Of a DNA stretch of 50,231 nt, positions 9,436 to 18,201 are shown piece by piece. Where the stretch lies: contig JAFEAJ010000048.1 of NCBI GenBank assembly GCA_018266455.1, forward strand, positions 1 through 50,231. Direction: 5' to 3'. The stretch's first letter is position 1, and each line of letters begins with the position of its first letter. The translations under genes and the position numbers were made by a program. A model generated the notes under the pieces. That model was not told the origin of the DNA, made no database searches, and worked only from the letters and a program-made list of their open reading frames with translations. Source of the stretch: Bacteroidota bacterium (GTDB taxonomy: Bacteria > Bacteroidota > Bacteroidia > Chitinophagales > Chitinophagaceae).

Positions 9436-9759
9436 TTATTTTGGTAGTGTTAAGGGAGAAGGCTGGTTATTGGCAGGCGCTGAAGGAACTGAAGTGGCAT
9501 TGACTTTTGTATCCCTTACCTGGACTGCAGATGATGAGTGCACAAAGAATGCTGAAAAAAGGGAAAGCAGCGCTATTGTTATGGCAAGCACCCATGTGCT
9601 TTTTTCCAATACATCGGTAGTTTGCTTAACGCCCATGAACTGGTTGCTAAACCCCCCAACGTTACCGGCAAGGCCGCCTCCTTTAGGGTTTTGTACCAAA
9701 ATCACAAACGAAAGAAAGATGGAAGCCAGCACAATCAGTATTACGAAAAAAAGCGCCAT
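9436..9759 (-). CDS. secG: Preprotein translocase subunit SecG
   Basis: 107 residues, a small inner-membrane partner of SecYE that assists SecA-driven export. Two membrane helices (about residues 2-20 and 56-74) flank the conserved cytoplasmic loop VQNPKGGGLAG (residues ~22-32) and FMGVKQTTDVLEKSTW. The Ser/Pro/Asn-rich tail is variable in this family. The gene starts one base before the stop of the next gene upstream, so it is probably translationally coupled to the TPR-like/lptE genes. A clear terminator follows. Confidence 0.93.
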   Translation of the reverse strand: MALFFVILIVLASIFLSFVILVQNPKGGGLAGNVGGFSNQFMGVKQTTDVLEKSTWVLAITIALLSLFSAFFVHSSSAVQVRDTKVNATSVPSAPANNQPSPLTLPK

Positions 9760-9760
9760 A

Positions 9761-10528
9761 TCAGTGTGAATTTAACTGTTCAATTTTCGATGCAAAGTAA
9801 GCGCTTTTAGAGGGATTAAGCAAACTTAATTTTTGGTATAAAACAATGGCATCTTCGTTCTTTCCTTGTTTAACAAGTACATCAGCCATGGCTTCGGTTA
9901 CAATTTCTTTTTGTTGCACTGAATATGCCGCAATGCCTTCAATGGCTGCCTGTTCAGCAGGGCCAATATTTTTCTCGTCGATATGCTGGGGCAGTTTTTT
10001 CATTGTTTTCAGCCATTGGGTGAAACTCTTTAACTGCTGACCCAATTTGTCATCCGGAGAACTTTCTTCCGCAATAAACCTGATCCCCTGAGATGCAAAA
10101 TAGTCTACCGTGTGGTAAGGCAAAAACAGCAGTTCGTCCTTGACAGCAGATAAGCCTTGTTTTGCCGCTGTACCTGGCTGCAGGTCATCTTTTGTGGCTT
10201 CACCCACATCAGAGGCAAGATCTTTTGCTGAAGTTATTTTTTTTATTTCTTCCGTTATAGGTTTTGACTGTTCGCTATATTTTTCGTCAACGGCATTTTC
10301 CAATAGCCATTGAAGCCATAACGGATTGGTAAAATATAAAGCTGTATTTGTGGTTTTATCCAGGAACTTTTCATCCTTTTCTGAAAATAATTTTTGAGAG
10401 AGAAGATAATGGCAAATGCCAAAAAAAGGATGTTGGGCAATGGCATCTTCCAATTGGCTTACCAAAACATTTTTTAACTGGCCAGATTTGAAAAGGCTGT
10501 CAGCGATATGATAAGTATTGCCTGTCAT
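9761..10528 (-). CDS. TPR-like protein of unknown function
   Basis: 255 residues, no signal peptide. The N-terminal part (YHIADSLFKSGQ, QLEDAIAQHPFFGICHYLLS) and the C-terminal part (VKQGKNEDAIVLYQKLSLLNPSKSAYFASKIEQL) look like tetratricopeptide helices. The middle (~80-180) is charged and low in recognisable motifs. The start is ambiguous: TTG at 10531 followed directly by ATG at 10528, and I use the ATG. The gene is wedged between lptE (11-base gap) and secG (1-base gap). Its position suggests a cell-envelope or export role, but that is inference from context only. Confidence 0.7.
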   Translation of the reverse strand: MTGNTYHIADSLFKSGQLKNVLVSQLEDAIAQHPFFGICHYLLSQKLFSEKDEKFLDKTTNTALYFTNPLWLQWLLENAVDEKYSEQSKPITEEIKKITSAKDLASDVGEATKDDLQPGTAAKQGLSAVKDELLFLPYHTVDYFASQGIRFIAEESSPDDKLGQQLKSFTQWLKTMKKLPQHIDEKNIGPAEQAAIEGIAAYSVQQKEIVTEAMADVLVKQGKNEDAIVLYQKLSLLNPSKSAYFASKIEQLNSH

Positions 10529-10539
10529 CAAAAATTATT

Positions 10540-11073
10540 TTACCAATTTGAGAAGAGCCTGTTAAAAATATCATCTGTCATGGTAGTAAGGATTTGCTGC
10601 AATAATCCTGGTTCAGCCTGGCTGAAACTGGCATTTGCATCAAAATCAAAATTGCGCGATACATCTGCTTCATAATTTTTCTTTTCGTCTTTACTGTCAT
10701 GAAAAGTGATATGAACGGTAACTGTTAACCTGTTGGTTGCGCTCTTTTGATTTGAAACGCTCGCGGTTGATATGTCATAGGATGAAACATAGGCACTGAC
10801 ATCCCAGTCTGCGCCGGATTCAACCTGGGTAAGCCTTGTCTGGTTATTGATTTTTTGTTTGAGCTTATCTGTCAGTTGGGGGCTTAATTGCGGGTTTACA
10901 TACCTCGCTTTGTTTTCAATGTAGCCAAGATGGATTGTTTTGACATCTGGAGGTATGCTGACATCTTTAAAAGAATAAATGCCACAGGAGTAAACAGCAA
11001 ACGAAAAAAGGACTGCTATTAGCATGGCGCTTCCAGTTGAGGAAAAGTTTTTTATTGTATCAACTTTATTCAT
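10540..11073 (-). CDS. lptE: LptE-like LPS-assembly lipoprotein
   Basis: 177 residues. After a hydrophobic N-terminal segment comes a lipobox-like sequence ending in AVYSCG, with Cys30 as the lipidation site. This is followed by GIYSFKDVSIPPDVKTIHLG, the typical opening of Bacteroidota LptE proteins, and a beta-rich body ending in ILTTMTDDIFNRLFSNW. LptE plugs the LptD barrel and guides LPS to the outer-membrane surface. Two ATGs (11082 and 11073) are possible, and both overlap the end of the upstream sigma-54 activator gene (stop at 11066), which points to translational coupling. Confidence 0.82.
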   Translation of the reverse strand: MNKVDTIKNFSSTGSAMLIAVLFSFAVYSCGIYSFKDVSIPPDVKTIHLGYIENKARYVNPQLSPQLTDKLKQKINNQTRLTQVESGADWDVSAYVSSYDISTASVSNQKSATNRLTVTVHITFHDSKDEKKNYEADVSRNFDFDANASFSQAEPGLLQQILTTMTDDIFNRLFSNW

Positions 11074-12316
11074 CAATATCATATTCTTTTAACTTTCTGT
11101 ATAAAGTACGTTCGCTTATCCCTAAATCTGATGCTGCGTCTTTGCGCTTGCTTTTATGCTTCTTCAGCGCTTTTATGATCAGCTCCTTTTCTTTATCCAT
11201 AATGTTCAGCGACTCTTCCACTTCTTCATGTTCCTGGATTTCATTATTGCTGCTCAATACAACCGGTTGGGAAGAATTGATTATTTGCTGAGCTGCCACT
11301 GGTTGATAGGCCTCATTTTGTTTCAGTTCTTTCAGTTCGTTTGCAAATGCAGAATGTTGCAATGATGAGGCAATATTGGGGTCTCTCAAAATCTCCAGAA
11401 ACATTTTCTTTAGTTCTGTCACATCTTTTTTCATGTCAAAGAAAAGCTTATACAAGATTTCTCTTTCATTAGCGAATTCATGGCCATTTGTGCTGACCTG
11501 AGGGTTTGCTGAAAGCAACATTGGTAAACGGTTTCCTGTTTCCGGTATAAACCTTTTCAGCGTATCCGCGGTAATCTGTTTGTCCTGCGAAAGCACTGAT
11601 ATCTGTTCTGCAATATTCTTTAATTCGCGCACATTGCCTGGCCAGGGATAGTTGATCAGCTGCTTTTTCGCTTCATCATCCAGTTGTACCGGTGCAGTTT
11701 TATAACGTTCGGCGAAATCGATCGCAAATTTTCTGAACAGAAGCGGAATGTCTTCCTGGCGGTCGCGCAATGCAGGAACTCTTATCGGCACAGTATTCAG
11801 GCGATAATAGAGGTCTTCCCTGAATTTCCCTTTGTCGGTTTGTTCGAGCAGGTCTTTATTGGTTGCTGCAACAACCCGCACATCGGTTTTTTGTACTTTA
11901 GACGAGCCTACGCGTATAAATTCCCCTGCTTCCAGCACACGCAATAACCTAGCCTGGGTGCCCATTGGCAATTCGCCAACTTCATCCAAAAAAATGGTGC
12001 CCCCGTTAACAGTCTCAAAATACCCTTTTCTTGAATCTACTGCGCCGGTAAAAGATCCTTTTTCATGACCGAACAATTCTGAATCAATTGTTCCTTCGGG
12101 GATCGCCCCGCAGTTGACAGCAATAAAGGGGTTATGCTTACGGGCAGAAAGTGAATGAATAATTTGGGAAAATGCTTCTTTCCCAACCCCACTTTCACCA
12201 AAAATAAGCACTGTCAAATCGGTATTTGCTACCTGCCCGGCCACCTCCAGCGCAAAGTTCAAAGCTGGAGAATTTCCAATTATGCCAAAACGATTTTTTA
12301 TTGATTGAATCTCCAT
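11066..12316 (-). CDS. Sigma-54-dependent Fis-family activator without sensor domain
   Basis: 416 residues. An AAA+ domain starts almost at the N-terminus: Walker A GESGVGKE (40-47), the sigma-54 contact loop GSFTGA (87-92, a variant of GAFTGA), Walker B GGTIFLDEVGEL (105-116) and the arginine-rich second region. A long Gln/Glu-rich linker (~270-375) follows, then a Fis-type helix-turn-helix at the C-terminus (DAASDLGISERTLYRKLKEY). There is no receiver, PAS or GAF domain, so activity must be set by expression, by the linker or by a partner protein. It opens ATP-dependently at RpoN promoters. It overlaps lptE and follows miaB by 79 bases. The target genes are not evident. Confidence 0.92.
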   Translation of the reverse strand: MEIQSIKNRFGIIGNSPALNFALEVAGQVANTDLTVLIFGESGVGKEAFSQIIHSLSARKHNPFIAVNCGAIPEGTIDSELFGHEKGSFTGAVDSRKGYFETVNGGTIFLDEVGELPMGTQARLLRVLEAGEFIRVGSSKVQKTDVRVVAATNKDLLEQTDKGKFREDLYYRLNTVPIRVPALRDRQEDIPLLFRKFAIDFAERYKTAPVQLDDEAKKQLINYPWPGNVRELKNIAEQISVLSQDKQITADTLKRFIPETGNRLPMLLSANPQVSTNGHEFANEREILYKLFFDMKKDVTELKKMFLEILRDPNIASSLQHSAFANELKELKQNEAYQPVAAQQIINSSQPVVLSSNNEIQEHEEVEESLNIMDKEKELIIKALKKHKSKRKDAASDLGISERTLYRKLKEYDIDE

Positions 12317-12395
12317 TCTTCAGTTTCTTTTTCATTTTAACAATCGCAACAAGCCTTGGTTTAGGTTTCGTAACGAATTATCTCCCAGTAAATAT

Positions 12396-13817
12396 TTAGT
12401 CTACAGCTTTGCCAATTAGGGTTGCTCCTGTGCAGCTTTCAATTTTCACCACAGCATAGTCCCCTTTTTTGAAATGCAGGGCATTTTTTGGAAACACCAC
12501 CACTTTGTTTTGTGAGCTGCGCCCCATCCATTGGTTCTCATCTTTTCTTGAATTTCCTTCAATCAGCACTTTAAATTCTTTGCCAACATCATTACTGTTG
12601 CTTTGGTGCGAAAGCCTGTTCTGTAATTTCACAATTTCGGAGAGCCTTGACTTTTTTGTTGCCTCACCCACATCGTCTTTATAGCGCCTTGCAGCAAGTG
12701 TCCCGGGGCGTTCGCTGTAAAAGAACATGTAGCTCATGTCGTACTTTGCAAATTCCATGAGGCTTAGCGTGTCCTGGTGGTCTTCTGTTGTTTCTGTGCA
12801 AAACCCTGCAATAATATCTGAACTGATCCCGCAATCAGGCATCACCTCCCGAATGCGATTGATTTTGGCCATGTACCATTCGCGAGTGTAAGCCCGGTTC
12901 ATTAACTGCAAAATTCTTGTAGATCCGCTTTGAACAGGGAGGTGAATGTATTTGCAGATGTTTTCGTGGCGGCTCATGGTTTGCAAAACTTCTTCAGTAA
13001 TGTCTTTTGGGTGCGATGTCGAAAAGCGCACCCGCAATAAAGGATCGATCAATGCCACTTTTTCCAGCAATTTGGCAAAAGTTATTATTTCATCTCGCTG
13101 TTCATCTTTCCAGCAATAACTATCTACATTCTGCCCCAATAGCGTTATTTCTTTATAGCCTTTTACAAACAGGTCTTTACATTCATTTGCTATTGAATAA
13201 GCATCCCTGCTCCTTTCGCGCCCGCGGGTAAATGGGACTACACAGAACGAGCACATATTATTGCAACCCCGCATAATGCTGACAAATGCTGTAACTCCGT
13301 TGCTATCCAGCCGTACTGGAGAGATGTCGGCATAAGTTTCTTCGCGGCTTAGTAAAACATTCACTGCTTTTTGGCCGGTCTCTGCTTCTTCAATAAGTAA
13401 TGGCAATGTTCGATAAGCATCGGGCCCCACTACCATATCTACCAGTTTTTCTTCTTCCAAAAATTTCTCTTTCAGCCTTTCGGCCATACATCCCAGTACG
13501 CCGATCAGCATCCCGGGCTTGTTTCTTTTTTGCTGTTTGAAGATATGGAGCCTGTTACGGATAGTCTGCTCGGCTTTTTCACGGATTGAACAGGTGTTCA
13601 GCAACACCAGGTCTGCTTCTTCAAAGCGGCCCGTAGCGCCAAACCCGTTTTCATGTAAAATAGATGCCACAATCTCGCTGTCAGAAAAATTCATCTGGCA
13701 ACCGTAACTTTCAATATAGAATTTCTTCCTGTATTCATTTGCGTCATTTTTGAACGGCGCAAATGCTTCGCCTTGCCGGGCTTCGTCATGAACTTTATTG
13801 ATCGCAAAATCAAGCAT
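12396..13817 (-). CDS. miaB: tRNA-2-methylthio-N6-dimethylallyladenosine synthase MiaB
   Basis: 473 residues. This radical-SAM methylthiotransferase adds a methylthio group to i6A37 of tRNAs reading UNN codons. The N-terminal UPF0004 domain has Cys40 ([13 protein letters not shown]), Cys76 ([11 protein letters not shown]) and Cys110 ([10 protein letters not shown]), which hold the sacrificial 4Fe-4S cluster. The radical-SAM cluster is Cys185, Cys189 and Cys192 ([16 protein letters not shown]), and a TRAM domain for tRNA binding closes the protein. About 25 residues precede the conserved start, common in Bacteroidota homologues. A TATCTTTG promoter box lies 22 bases upstream of the ATG. Confidence 0.97.
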   Translation of the reverse strand: MLDFAINKVHDEARQGEAFAPFKNDANEYRKKFYIESYGCQMNFSDSEIVASILHENGFGATGRFEEADLVLLNTCSIREKAEQTIRNRLHIFKQQKRNKPGMLIGVLGCMAERLKEKFLEEEKLVDMVVGPDAYRTLPLLIEEAETGQKAVNVLLSREETYADISPVRLDSNGVTAFVSIMRGCNNMCSFCVVPFTRGRERSRDAYSIANECKDLFVKGYKEITLLGQNVDSYCWKDEQRDEIITFAKLLEKVALIDPLLRVRFSTSHPKDITEEVLQTMSRHENICKYIHLPVQSGSTRILQLMNRAYTREWYMAKINRIREVMPDCGISSDIIAGFCTETTEDHQDTLSLMEFAKYDMSYMFFYSERPGTLAARRYKDDVGEATKKSRLSEIVKLQNRLSHQSNSNDVGKEFKVLIEGNSRKDENQWMGRSSQNKVVVFPKNALHFKKGDYAVVKIESCTGATLIGKAVD

Positions 13818-13839
13818 CCCTGTTAAAAATTTTGGACTG

Positions 13840-13868
13840 CAAAGATAACAAAATCGGCTTTATGGCAA
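13840..13868 (-). promoter_or_regulatory. miaB promoter
   Basis: On the minus strand TATCTTTG (13847-13840) matches the Bacteroidota -7 consensus TAnnTTTG. A TTG lies 18 bases further upstream at the -33 position. The ATG follows after a short leader of 22 bases. Confidence 0.55.
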
Positions 13869-14281
13869 TTTGGCAAACGGACAATTGGCCGGAGCAGTAT
13901 TAGGCTGACCGGTTTTATTCCGGGCATTTGCAGTACCATTGTTTGCCTAACATATATTGAAAGGGTTGCCAATGCTATGTTGTGTCATAGAGGTTGAGAA
14001 GAGGAAAACTTGTAGTTTGTATAGAAAGATGTTTTTAGCAGCGCATCATTTATGCAAGATCCAGGATTTTATTCCTGTTGCGGGTATTGAATAGTTTTGA
14101 TATTGAAGCCTTTGCCATTCATAGCTCAACATGTTAAGGATGCACACTGCTGTCTGTCAGTTCACGATCAAATATCCAGGTGCCCAGTGTGGCAAATGCA
14201 ATAAATCATTTGCAAGGTTGATTCCTTCGAATCAAAATAAATTTTTCCAGGTTTAGTTATGATTTAATTTTTTATGTCAAT

Positions 14282-14313
14282 TTTATTAGTAATTTTATTC
14301 TAAATTTATTAGT
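14282..14313 (+). promoter_or_regulatory. Direct repeats at the repressor start, candidate autoregulatory operator
   Basis: TTTATTAGT occurs at 14282-14290 and again at 14305-14313, 23 bases apart, about two helical turns. The second copy ends one base before the ATG at 14315. A TAAATTTA element (14301-14308), one mismatch from the -7 consensus, lies between and overlaps the repeats. This arrangement fits binding by the repressor encoded downstream. Confidence 0.4.
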
Positions 14314-14314
14314 C

Positions 14315-15070
14315 ATGTCAGTTGCTTGTAGAAACTTAAAATACCTTCGGAAGCTGAGGGGATGGACACAGGAAGAATTTGCTGCTAAACTGAAGATAAA
14401 AAGATCGCTGCTTGGTGCTTATGAAGAAGAACGTGCTGATCCGCGCATTGACGTGCTGGAAACAGTGGGGAATATTTTTAAGTTAACGCTTGACGAACTT
14501 TTGCGCAAGGACCTGGGCGAATCAAAAACACCGAATGGCTACCTCGCTAAGCGCCGCGCCATGAAACTGGCTGCAGCTTCCAATGAAATTCAACTGGTGC
14601 CGGTGAAAGCTGCTGCTGGTTATTTGGCAGGATATGCCGACCCCGAATTTTTAGATGAGCTGAACACTTTCACGCTGCCCATGCTGGCGCCCGGAAATTA
14701 CCGCGCATTTGAAATTGTGGGCGACTCCATGCTCCCTACTCCAAGCGGCTCGGTAATTGTTGGCGAGAAAGTGAACAGCGCCGATGATGTGAAAAGCAAT
14801 GACACCTATATCGTTGTTTCGCGAGGAGAAGGCATTGTGTACAAAAGGGTGATGAAGAACAATAAACTGAAAAACAAATTGACATTGGTAAGCGACAACA
14901 CGGCTTACCAGCCTTACACTGTGAACACAGAAGAGGTGGTTGAACTTTGGAAAGCACAGATGATCATCAGCAAAGCCAACACACAGCAGCGCTGGGATGT
15001 GAACCAGTTGGCCAACATTGTAAGCAATCTGCAGGAGCAGGTGAGCGTGATGAAGAAAAAAATGAATTAA
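14315..15070 (+). CDS. LexA/CI-like repressor: XRE helix-turn-helix plus S24 autoprotease
   Basis: 251 residues. Residues 8-62 are an XRE helix-turn-helix (LRGWTQEEFAAKLKIKRSLL). Residues ~94-215 are an S24 peptidase domain with the nucleophile Ser138 (VGDSMLPT), general-base Lys177 (GIVYKRV) and a likely self-cleavage bond Ala101-Gly102 (KAAAGYLAGY). Residues ~225-250 form a short coiled coil. Such proteins repress genes until RecA-stimulated or other autocleavage inactivates them. No phage genes are nearby, so it is probably a host stress regulator rather than a prophage repressor. The downstream Cdd1-like gene, 43 bases away in the same direction, may be co-transcribed. Confidence 0.9.
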   Translation: MSVACRNLKYLRKLRGWTQEEFAAKLKIKRSLLGAYEEERADPRIDVLETVGNIFKLTLDELLRKDLGESKTPNGYLAKRRAMKLAAASNEIQLVPVKAAAGYLAGYADPEFLDELNTFTLPMLAPGNYRAFEIVGDSMLPTPSGSVIVGEKVNSADDVKSNDTYIVVSRGEGIVYKRVMKNNKLKNKLTLVSDNTAYQPYTVNTEEVVELWKAQMIISKANTQQRWDVNQLANIVSNLQEQVSVMKKKMN

Positions 15071-15113
15071 GCCTTTAGCAGCAACAAGAGAGCTATTTAT
15101 CCGGGGGGTATTT

Positions 15114-15419
15114 ATGAAACAATCTTTTGTTAAATCAACCAAAAATTTTTCCGAAAAGGAAACGTCATTATATGAACTGCAGGTCATTCCCGGGGTTGGT
15201 AAATCCATAGCCAATGACCTGTATAACATTGGCATTCACAAAGTGAGCGATCTGCGCCGAAAAAACCCCGAAAAATTATACCAGCTATCCAACCAGTTTG
15301 TTGGCAATGTACAGGACCGCTGCCTGCTCTATGTTTTTCGTTGTGCAGTTTATTTTGCAGAAACCCCAAAACCTGATAAAGAAAAACTGAACTGGTGGTG
15401 GTGGAAGGACAATACCTGA
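15114..15419 (+). CDS. Helix-hairpin-helix protein, Cdd1/pathogenicity-locus family
   Basis: 101 residues. A helix-hairpin-helix motif lies at residues 22-52 (LQVIPGVGKSIANDLYNIGI), a non-sequence-specific DNA-binding element. It is followed by DRCLLYVFRCAVYFAE and a Trp-rich end (NWWWWKD). This combination is typical of the small Cdd1 (also called pathogenicity-locus) family, whose function is not established. A G-rich stretch (GGGGGG, 15102-15107) lies seven bases before the ATG and could act as a ribosome binding site. It lies between a LexA-like repressor and the nuclease gene pdeM, which hints at a DNA-damage role. That link is inference. Confidence 0.8.
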   Translation: MKQSFVKSTKNFSEKETSLYELQVIPGVGKSIANDLYNIGIHKVSDLRRKNPEKLYQLSNQFVGNVQDRCLLYVFRCAVYFAETPKPDKEKLNWWWWKDNT

Positions 15420-15457
15420 TACTGATGTTTTTATTTGCAAACTTTGATCTCATGATT

Positions 15458-16117
15458 TCACTGAATTTGCAAGAGCTTCTTCCCTACAATTGCAAAAACA
15501 TTTTCATCGTTCCCGGGCTTGATCAGGGCTATGCCGGTGAAATGGCTAAAGGCAGGAAGTATGGAATGTTGTTTGCCAAAATAAAAACAGGGAAAGCACA
15601 ATGATTGTTTGCCTGCTCCATTTATTCGGATGCCCGGATGAACATGCCCCGAAAAATAATAATTGTTTGCGGCCCGGTGCATGACGGCAGAAATGTCATG
15701 AATGAAAGTGAACCCACTCACAGTTTTATATTCATGGCTTAATGATATTGCGCATGATCTGTACCATTCATCATCCAGGATATCATGGTTGCCTTTGATC
15801 AAATGCAATTGGATGCCGATAAAATTCTCCCTCCATTTTTTGAAAAGCTCAATTTCCATATTTTCTTCACTGTGAAAAAGGTCCCCTACAATAATCAGTT
15901 GCGAAGGCTGAAAATATTGGACCTGAGCTACCAGCCTTTGCAGGTCTTCTTTATAAACAGATTGAGGAATGGCGATCCCTGATTTTCTGAAATGCCCCGC
16001 TTTTCCAAAGTGCAGGTCGGAAATGACCAGCGCTTTTTCATTTTCCCAGAAAAGTAGGCGTTCAGGCGAAAGCCATAATTGTTGTGAGCGTATGTTGTAC
16101 GGGATGGGTTGTTGCAT
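15458..16117 (-). CDS. pdeM: PdeM-like metallophosphoesterase, ligase-associated DNA damage response endonuclease
   Basis: 219 residues. The calcineurin-like metal-binding motifs are complete: DLHFGK (Asp34, His36), GDLFHS (~78-83), GNHD (109-112) and GHVHP (157-161). This motif set and length fit PdeM, a two-metal nuclease/phosphodiesterase that in many bacteria is encoded with a DNA ligase, an Lhr-like helicase and an exonuclease. None of those partners is within this window. The upstream gene on the same strand encodes a haem-binding-domain protein instead. Metallophosphoesterase: certain. The PdeM name: likely. Confidence 0.88.
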   Translation of the reverse strand: MQQPIPYNIRSQQLWLSPERLLFWENEKALVISDLHFGKAGHFRKSGIAIPQSVYKEDLQRLVAQVQYFQPSQLIIVGDLFHSEENMEIELFKKWRENFIGIQLHLIKGNHDILDDEWYRSCAISLSHEYKTVSGFTFIHDISAVMHRAANNYYFSGHVHPGIRINGAGKQSLCFPCFYFGKQHSILPAFSHFTGIALIKPGNDENVFAIVGKKLLQIQ

Positions 16118-16143
16118 CTCTACAAAATCTTTTAGCTGCCCGG

Positions 16144-16638
16144 TCAGTCAGGTTCCTGCCTTTGGGGCTCGTCAGGCAAATTATTTCTGGTTTTGATGTC
16201 TATGGCCATGCTGTCAGCCCAGGCAGCCAGCACATCTTTTTGCTGCTGGTTCAAAACGGCATCCCTATGTATCCACAAATAGCTGTCTATCGGCATCCAC
16301 CCCTCTTTCTGGGATTTCACGATGGCTTTCAGTTTATGATACTGCATTTTTGGGGCATAACCGGCAAATTCTGAAAAATTCAATTCTTTTTTTCCTTCTT
16401 TAATATGGGCTGACAGCCACCACGCTAAAGGCTGAATATTATAATACCAGGGATAGACCGTGTTATTGCTGTGGCAATCGTAGCATGATTTTTTTATAAT
16501 GCCCTGCACATTTCCAGGAACACTAAAATGTTCAGAAATTCCATTAGGCGGAGTGGTGGCAGAAATATTTTTTTCCGGCCGGAAAAGCTGAATGCCAATA
16601 ATGATTACCAGCAAAATGATAATAATTGTTTTCAGCAT
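16144..16638 (-). CDS. Membrane-anchored haem-binding-domain protein
   Basis: 164 residues. An N-terminal helix (2-19) anchors the protein in the inner membrane. It is followed by a periplasmic domain with SCYDCHSNNT, a CxxCH haem c attachment site (Cys52, Cys55, His56), and by YPWYYNIQPLAWWLSAHIKEG. The latter is characteristic of the Haem_bd family found in Bacteroidota c-type cytochrome-like proteins. Its electron-transfer partner is unknown. The gene ends 26 bases before the start of pdeM, so the two could share a transcript, though no functional link is evident. Confidence 0.87.
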   Translation of the reverse strand: MLKTIIIILLVIIIGIQLFRPEKNISATTPPNGISEHFSVPGNVQGIIKKSCYDCHSNNTVYPWYYNIQPLAWWLSAHIKEGKKELNFSEFAGYAPKMQYHKLKAIVKSQKEGWMPIDSYLWIHRDAVLNQQQKDVLAAWADSMAIDIKTRNNLPDEPQRQEPD

Positions 16639-16993
16639 TGCTTATTATTTGAGCGCTCCAAAAATAACAATAAGCTCCTTAATCATCATTGCCTGATTAA
16701 AAATATCGAAAACAGATAAGGTCAGTTACTGGAGCGGGTTTTGCCAGTTGCTTGGAATAGGGCCCTTGGCGGAGTTGCAAGGAAGCTAAAAAAATATTCA
16801 TATTTGTCGTGCAACCAGGCATTTTAATATTTTTTTGTACAGCCATTTTAGCCATGCCCGGTTTGCGAAGCCCTTCCCGTATACACGGGCAGAAGGGCAA
16901 ACTGTTCCTTTGTTGCGCAACTTAAAGCACGTCAATTGTAGTAAGCCGCGAACAATAAATCATGAACCATTAACTTGCGCATTAAATTCGGTT
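16639..16993. other. Intergenic region upstream of lpxB
   Basis: 355 bases between the divergent haem-binding-domain gene and lpxB. An in-frame extension of lpxB back to 16835 is open, but its composition and lack of hydrophobic or conserved sequence argue against translation. I found no clear promoter box or RNA. Confidence 0.4.
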
Positions 16994-18160
16994 ATGCGCT
17001 ATTATATCATTGCAGGTGAGGCATCTGGCGATTTGCATGGCAGCAACCTCATTAAGGAATTGCGTAAATTGGATGCAGGGGCAGATATCCGTTGCTGGGG
17101 CGGCGACCTGATGCAGCAGGCAGGCGGCATATTAGTGAAGCATTACCGCGACCTTGCTTTTATGGGCTTTGTAGAAGTGATAAAAAACCTCCCGGCCATT
17201 TTGCGGAATATCAAATTCTGTCAGGAAGACATCAGGGACTTCAGGCCCGATGCAGTTATATTCATCGATTATCCGGGGTTTAACCTGCGTATTGCAAAAT
17301 GGGCAAAAAAGCAAAATTTCAAAACCATCTATTACATCTCTCCCCAGGTTTGGGCATGGAAAGAAAACCGGGTGAAGCTGATCAAAACATGCATTGACAA
17401 AATGCTTGTGATTTTGCCTTTTGAAAAAGATTTCTATAAAAGATGGGGCTATAATGTGGAATATGTAGGGCACCCATTGGTACAGGTTGTTGACGAATTT
17501 AAAACCGGGGATAAAAATCCAGGCATAAGAAGCGGGTGGGCAGAACCTCAGGCAACAGGAAATGGCCATCGTTCACCGGGCATCATTGCCCTGCTTCCGG
17601 GGAGCCGCAAACAGGAGATATTAAAAAAACTGCCTGTAATGTTGGAAGCAAGCAAATCATTTCCGGATTATTCGTTTGTAGTTGCACAGGCTCCGGGGCA
17701 GGACGAAGCTTTTTATGCTGCATTACTGAACAATTATCCAAATGTTTCAACGGTAACCAATCAAACTTACCTGCTGTTGTCGAAAGCGAAAGCGGCTTGC
17801 GTTACATCAGGCACTGCAACGCTCGAAACTGCATTGTTTGCTGTGCCTGAAGTAGTGTGTTATAAGGGAAGCCCAGTTTCCTATCAAATTGCGAAAAGAC
17901 TAATTAAAGTAAAATTTATTTCCCTGGTAAACCTCATTATGGATAAACCGGTAGTTAAAGAACTGATACAGGATGAATTTAATGTGGCGAACCTGGAAAA
18001 AGAATTGTGGCGGCTGCTTACCGACCAGCAAGCGCAGCAAAAGCTCCAAAAAAATTATGCTGAACTAAAAAAAATGCTCAGTGCTGGTGGCAATGCTTCG
18101 GCTAATGCCGCAAAAACTATTGTTGAATATATGGCAACTGCTAATAGTACCAGGCACTGA
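16994..18160 (+). CDS. lpxB: Lipid-A-disaccharide synthase LpxB
   Basis: 388 residues from the ATG at 16994. It joins UDP-diacylglucosamine and lipid X to form the lipid A disaccharide at the inner membrane. The N-terminus reads MRYYIIAGEASGDLHGSNL, the universal LpxB opening. FMGFVEVIKNL (about 60-70), IDYPGFNLRIAKWAK (about 97-111) and YISPQVWAWKENRVKLI follow. LPGSRKQEI and the C-terminal GTATLETALFAVPEVV complete the GT-B fold. The frame is open for 53 codons upstream, but that part has no family similarity. It is a single gene, convergent with a small membrane-protein gene. Confidence 0.96.
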   Translation: MRYYIIAGEASGDLHGSNLIKELRKLDAGADIRCWGGDLMQQAGGILVKHYRDLAFMGFVEVIKNLPAILRNIKFCQEDIRDFRPDAVIFIDYPGFNLRIAKWAKKQNFKTIYYISPQVWAWKENRVKLIKTCIDKMLVILPFEKDFYKRWGYNVEYVGHPLVQVVDEFKTGDKNPGIRSGWAEPQATGNGHRSPGIIALLPGSRKQEILKKLPVMLEASKSFPDYSFVVAQAPGQDEAFYAALLNNYPNVSTVTNQTYLLLSKAKAACVTSGTATLETALFAVPEVVCYKGSPVSYQIAKRLIKVKFISLVNLIMDKPVVKELIQDEFNVANLEKELWRLLTDQQAQQKLQKNYAELKKMLSAGGNASANAAKTIVEYMATANSTRH

Positions 18161-18201
18161 AATCAGCACATACAACAAAGCCCGTGGATATGATTCGGCA
18201 A

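Larger units (their letters stand above)
13818..14314. other. Intergenic region between divergent miaB and repressor gene
   Basis: About 500 bases with no convincing gene. The left end holds the miaB promoter (13840-13847) and the right end holds two TTTATTAGT direct repeats next to the repressor start. The middle (roughly 13900-14230) shows no ORF, tRNA or strong hairpin that I recognise. Confidence 0.5.

Noticed and set aside
14651..15235. 194-codon minus-strand frame opposite the XRE-S24 repressor
   Set aside because: Antisense to a complete, motif-rich gene, composed of unusual His/Val/Phe runs without similarity to any family I know.
15994..16006. GCTTTTCCAAAG in pdeM resembling an arm of the palindromic repeat
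   Set aside because: It encodes the conserved metal-binding motif LHFGKAG and has no complementary arm nearby, so the match is coincidental.
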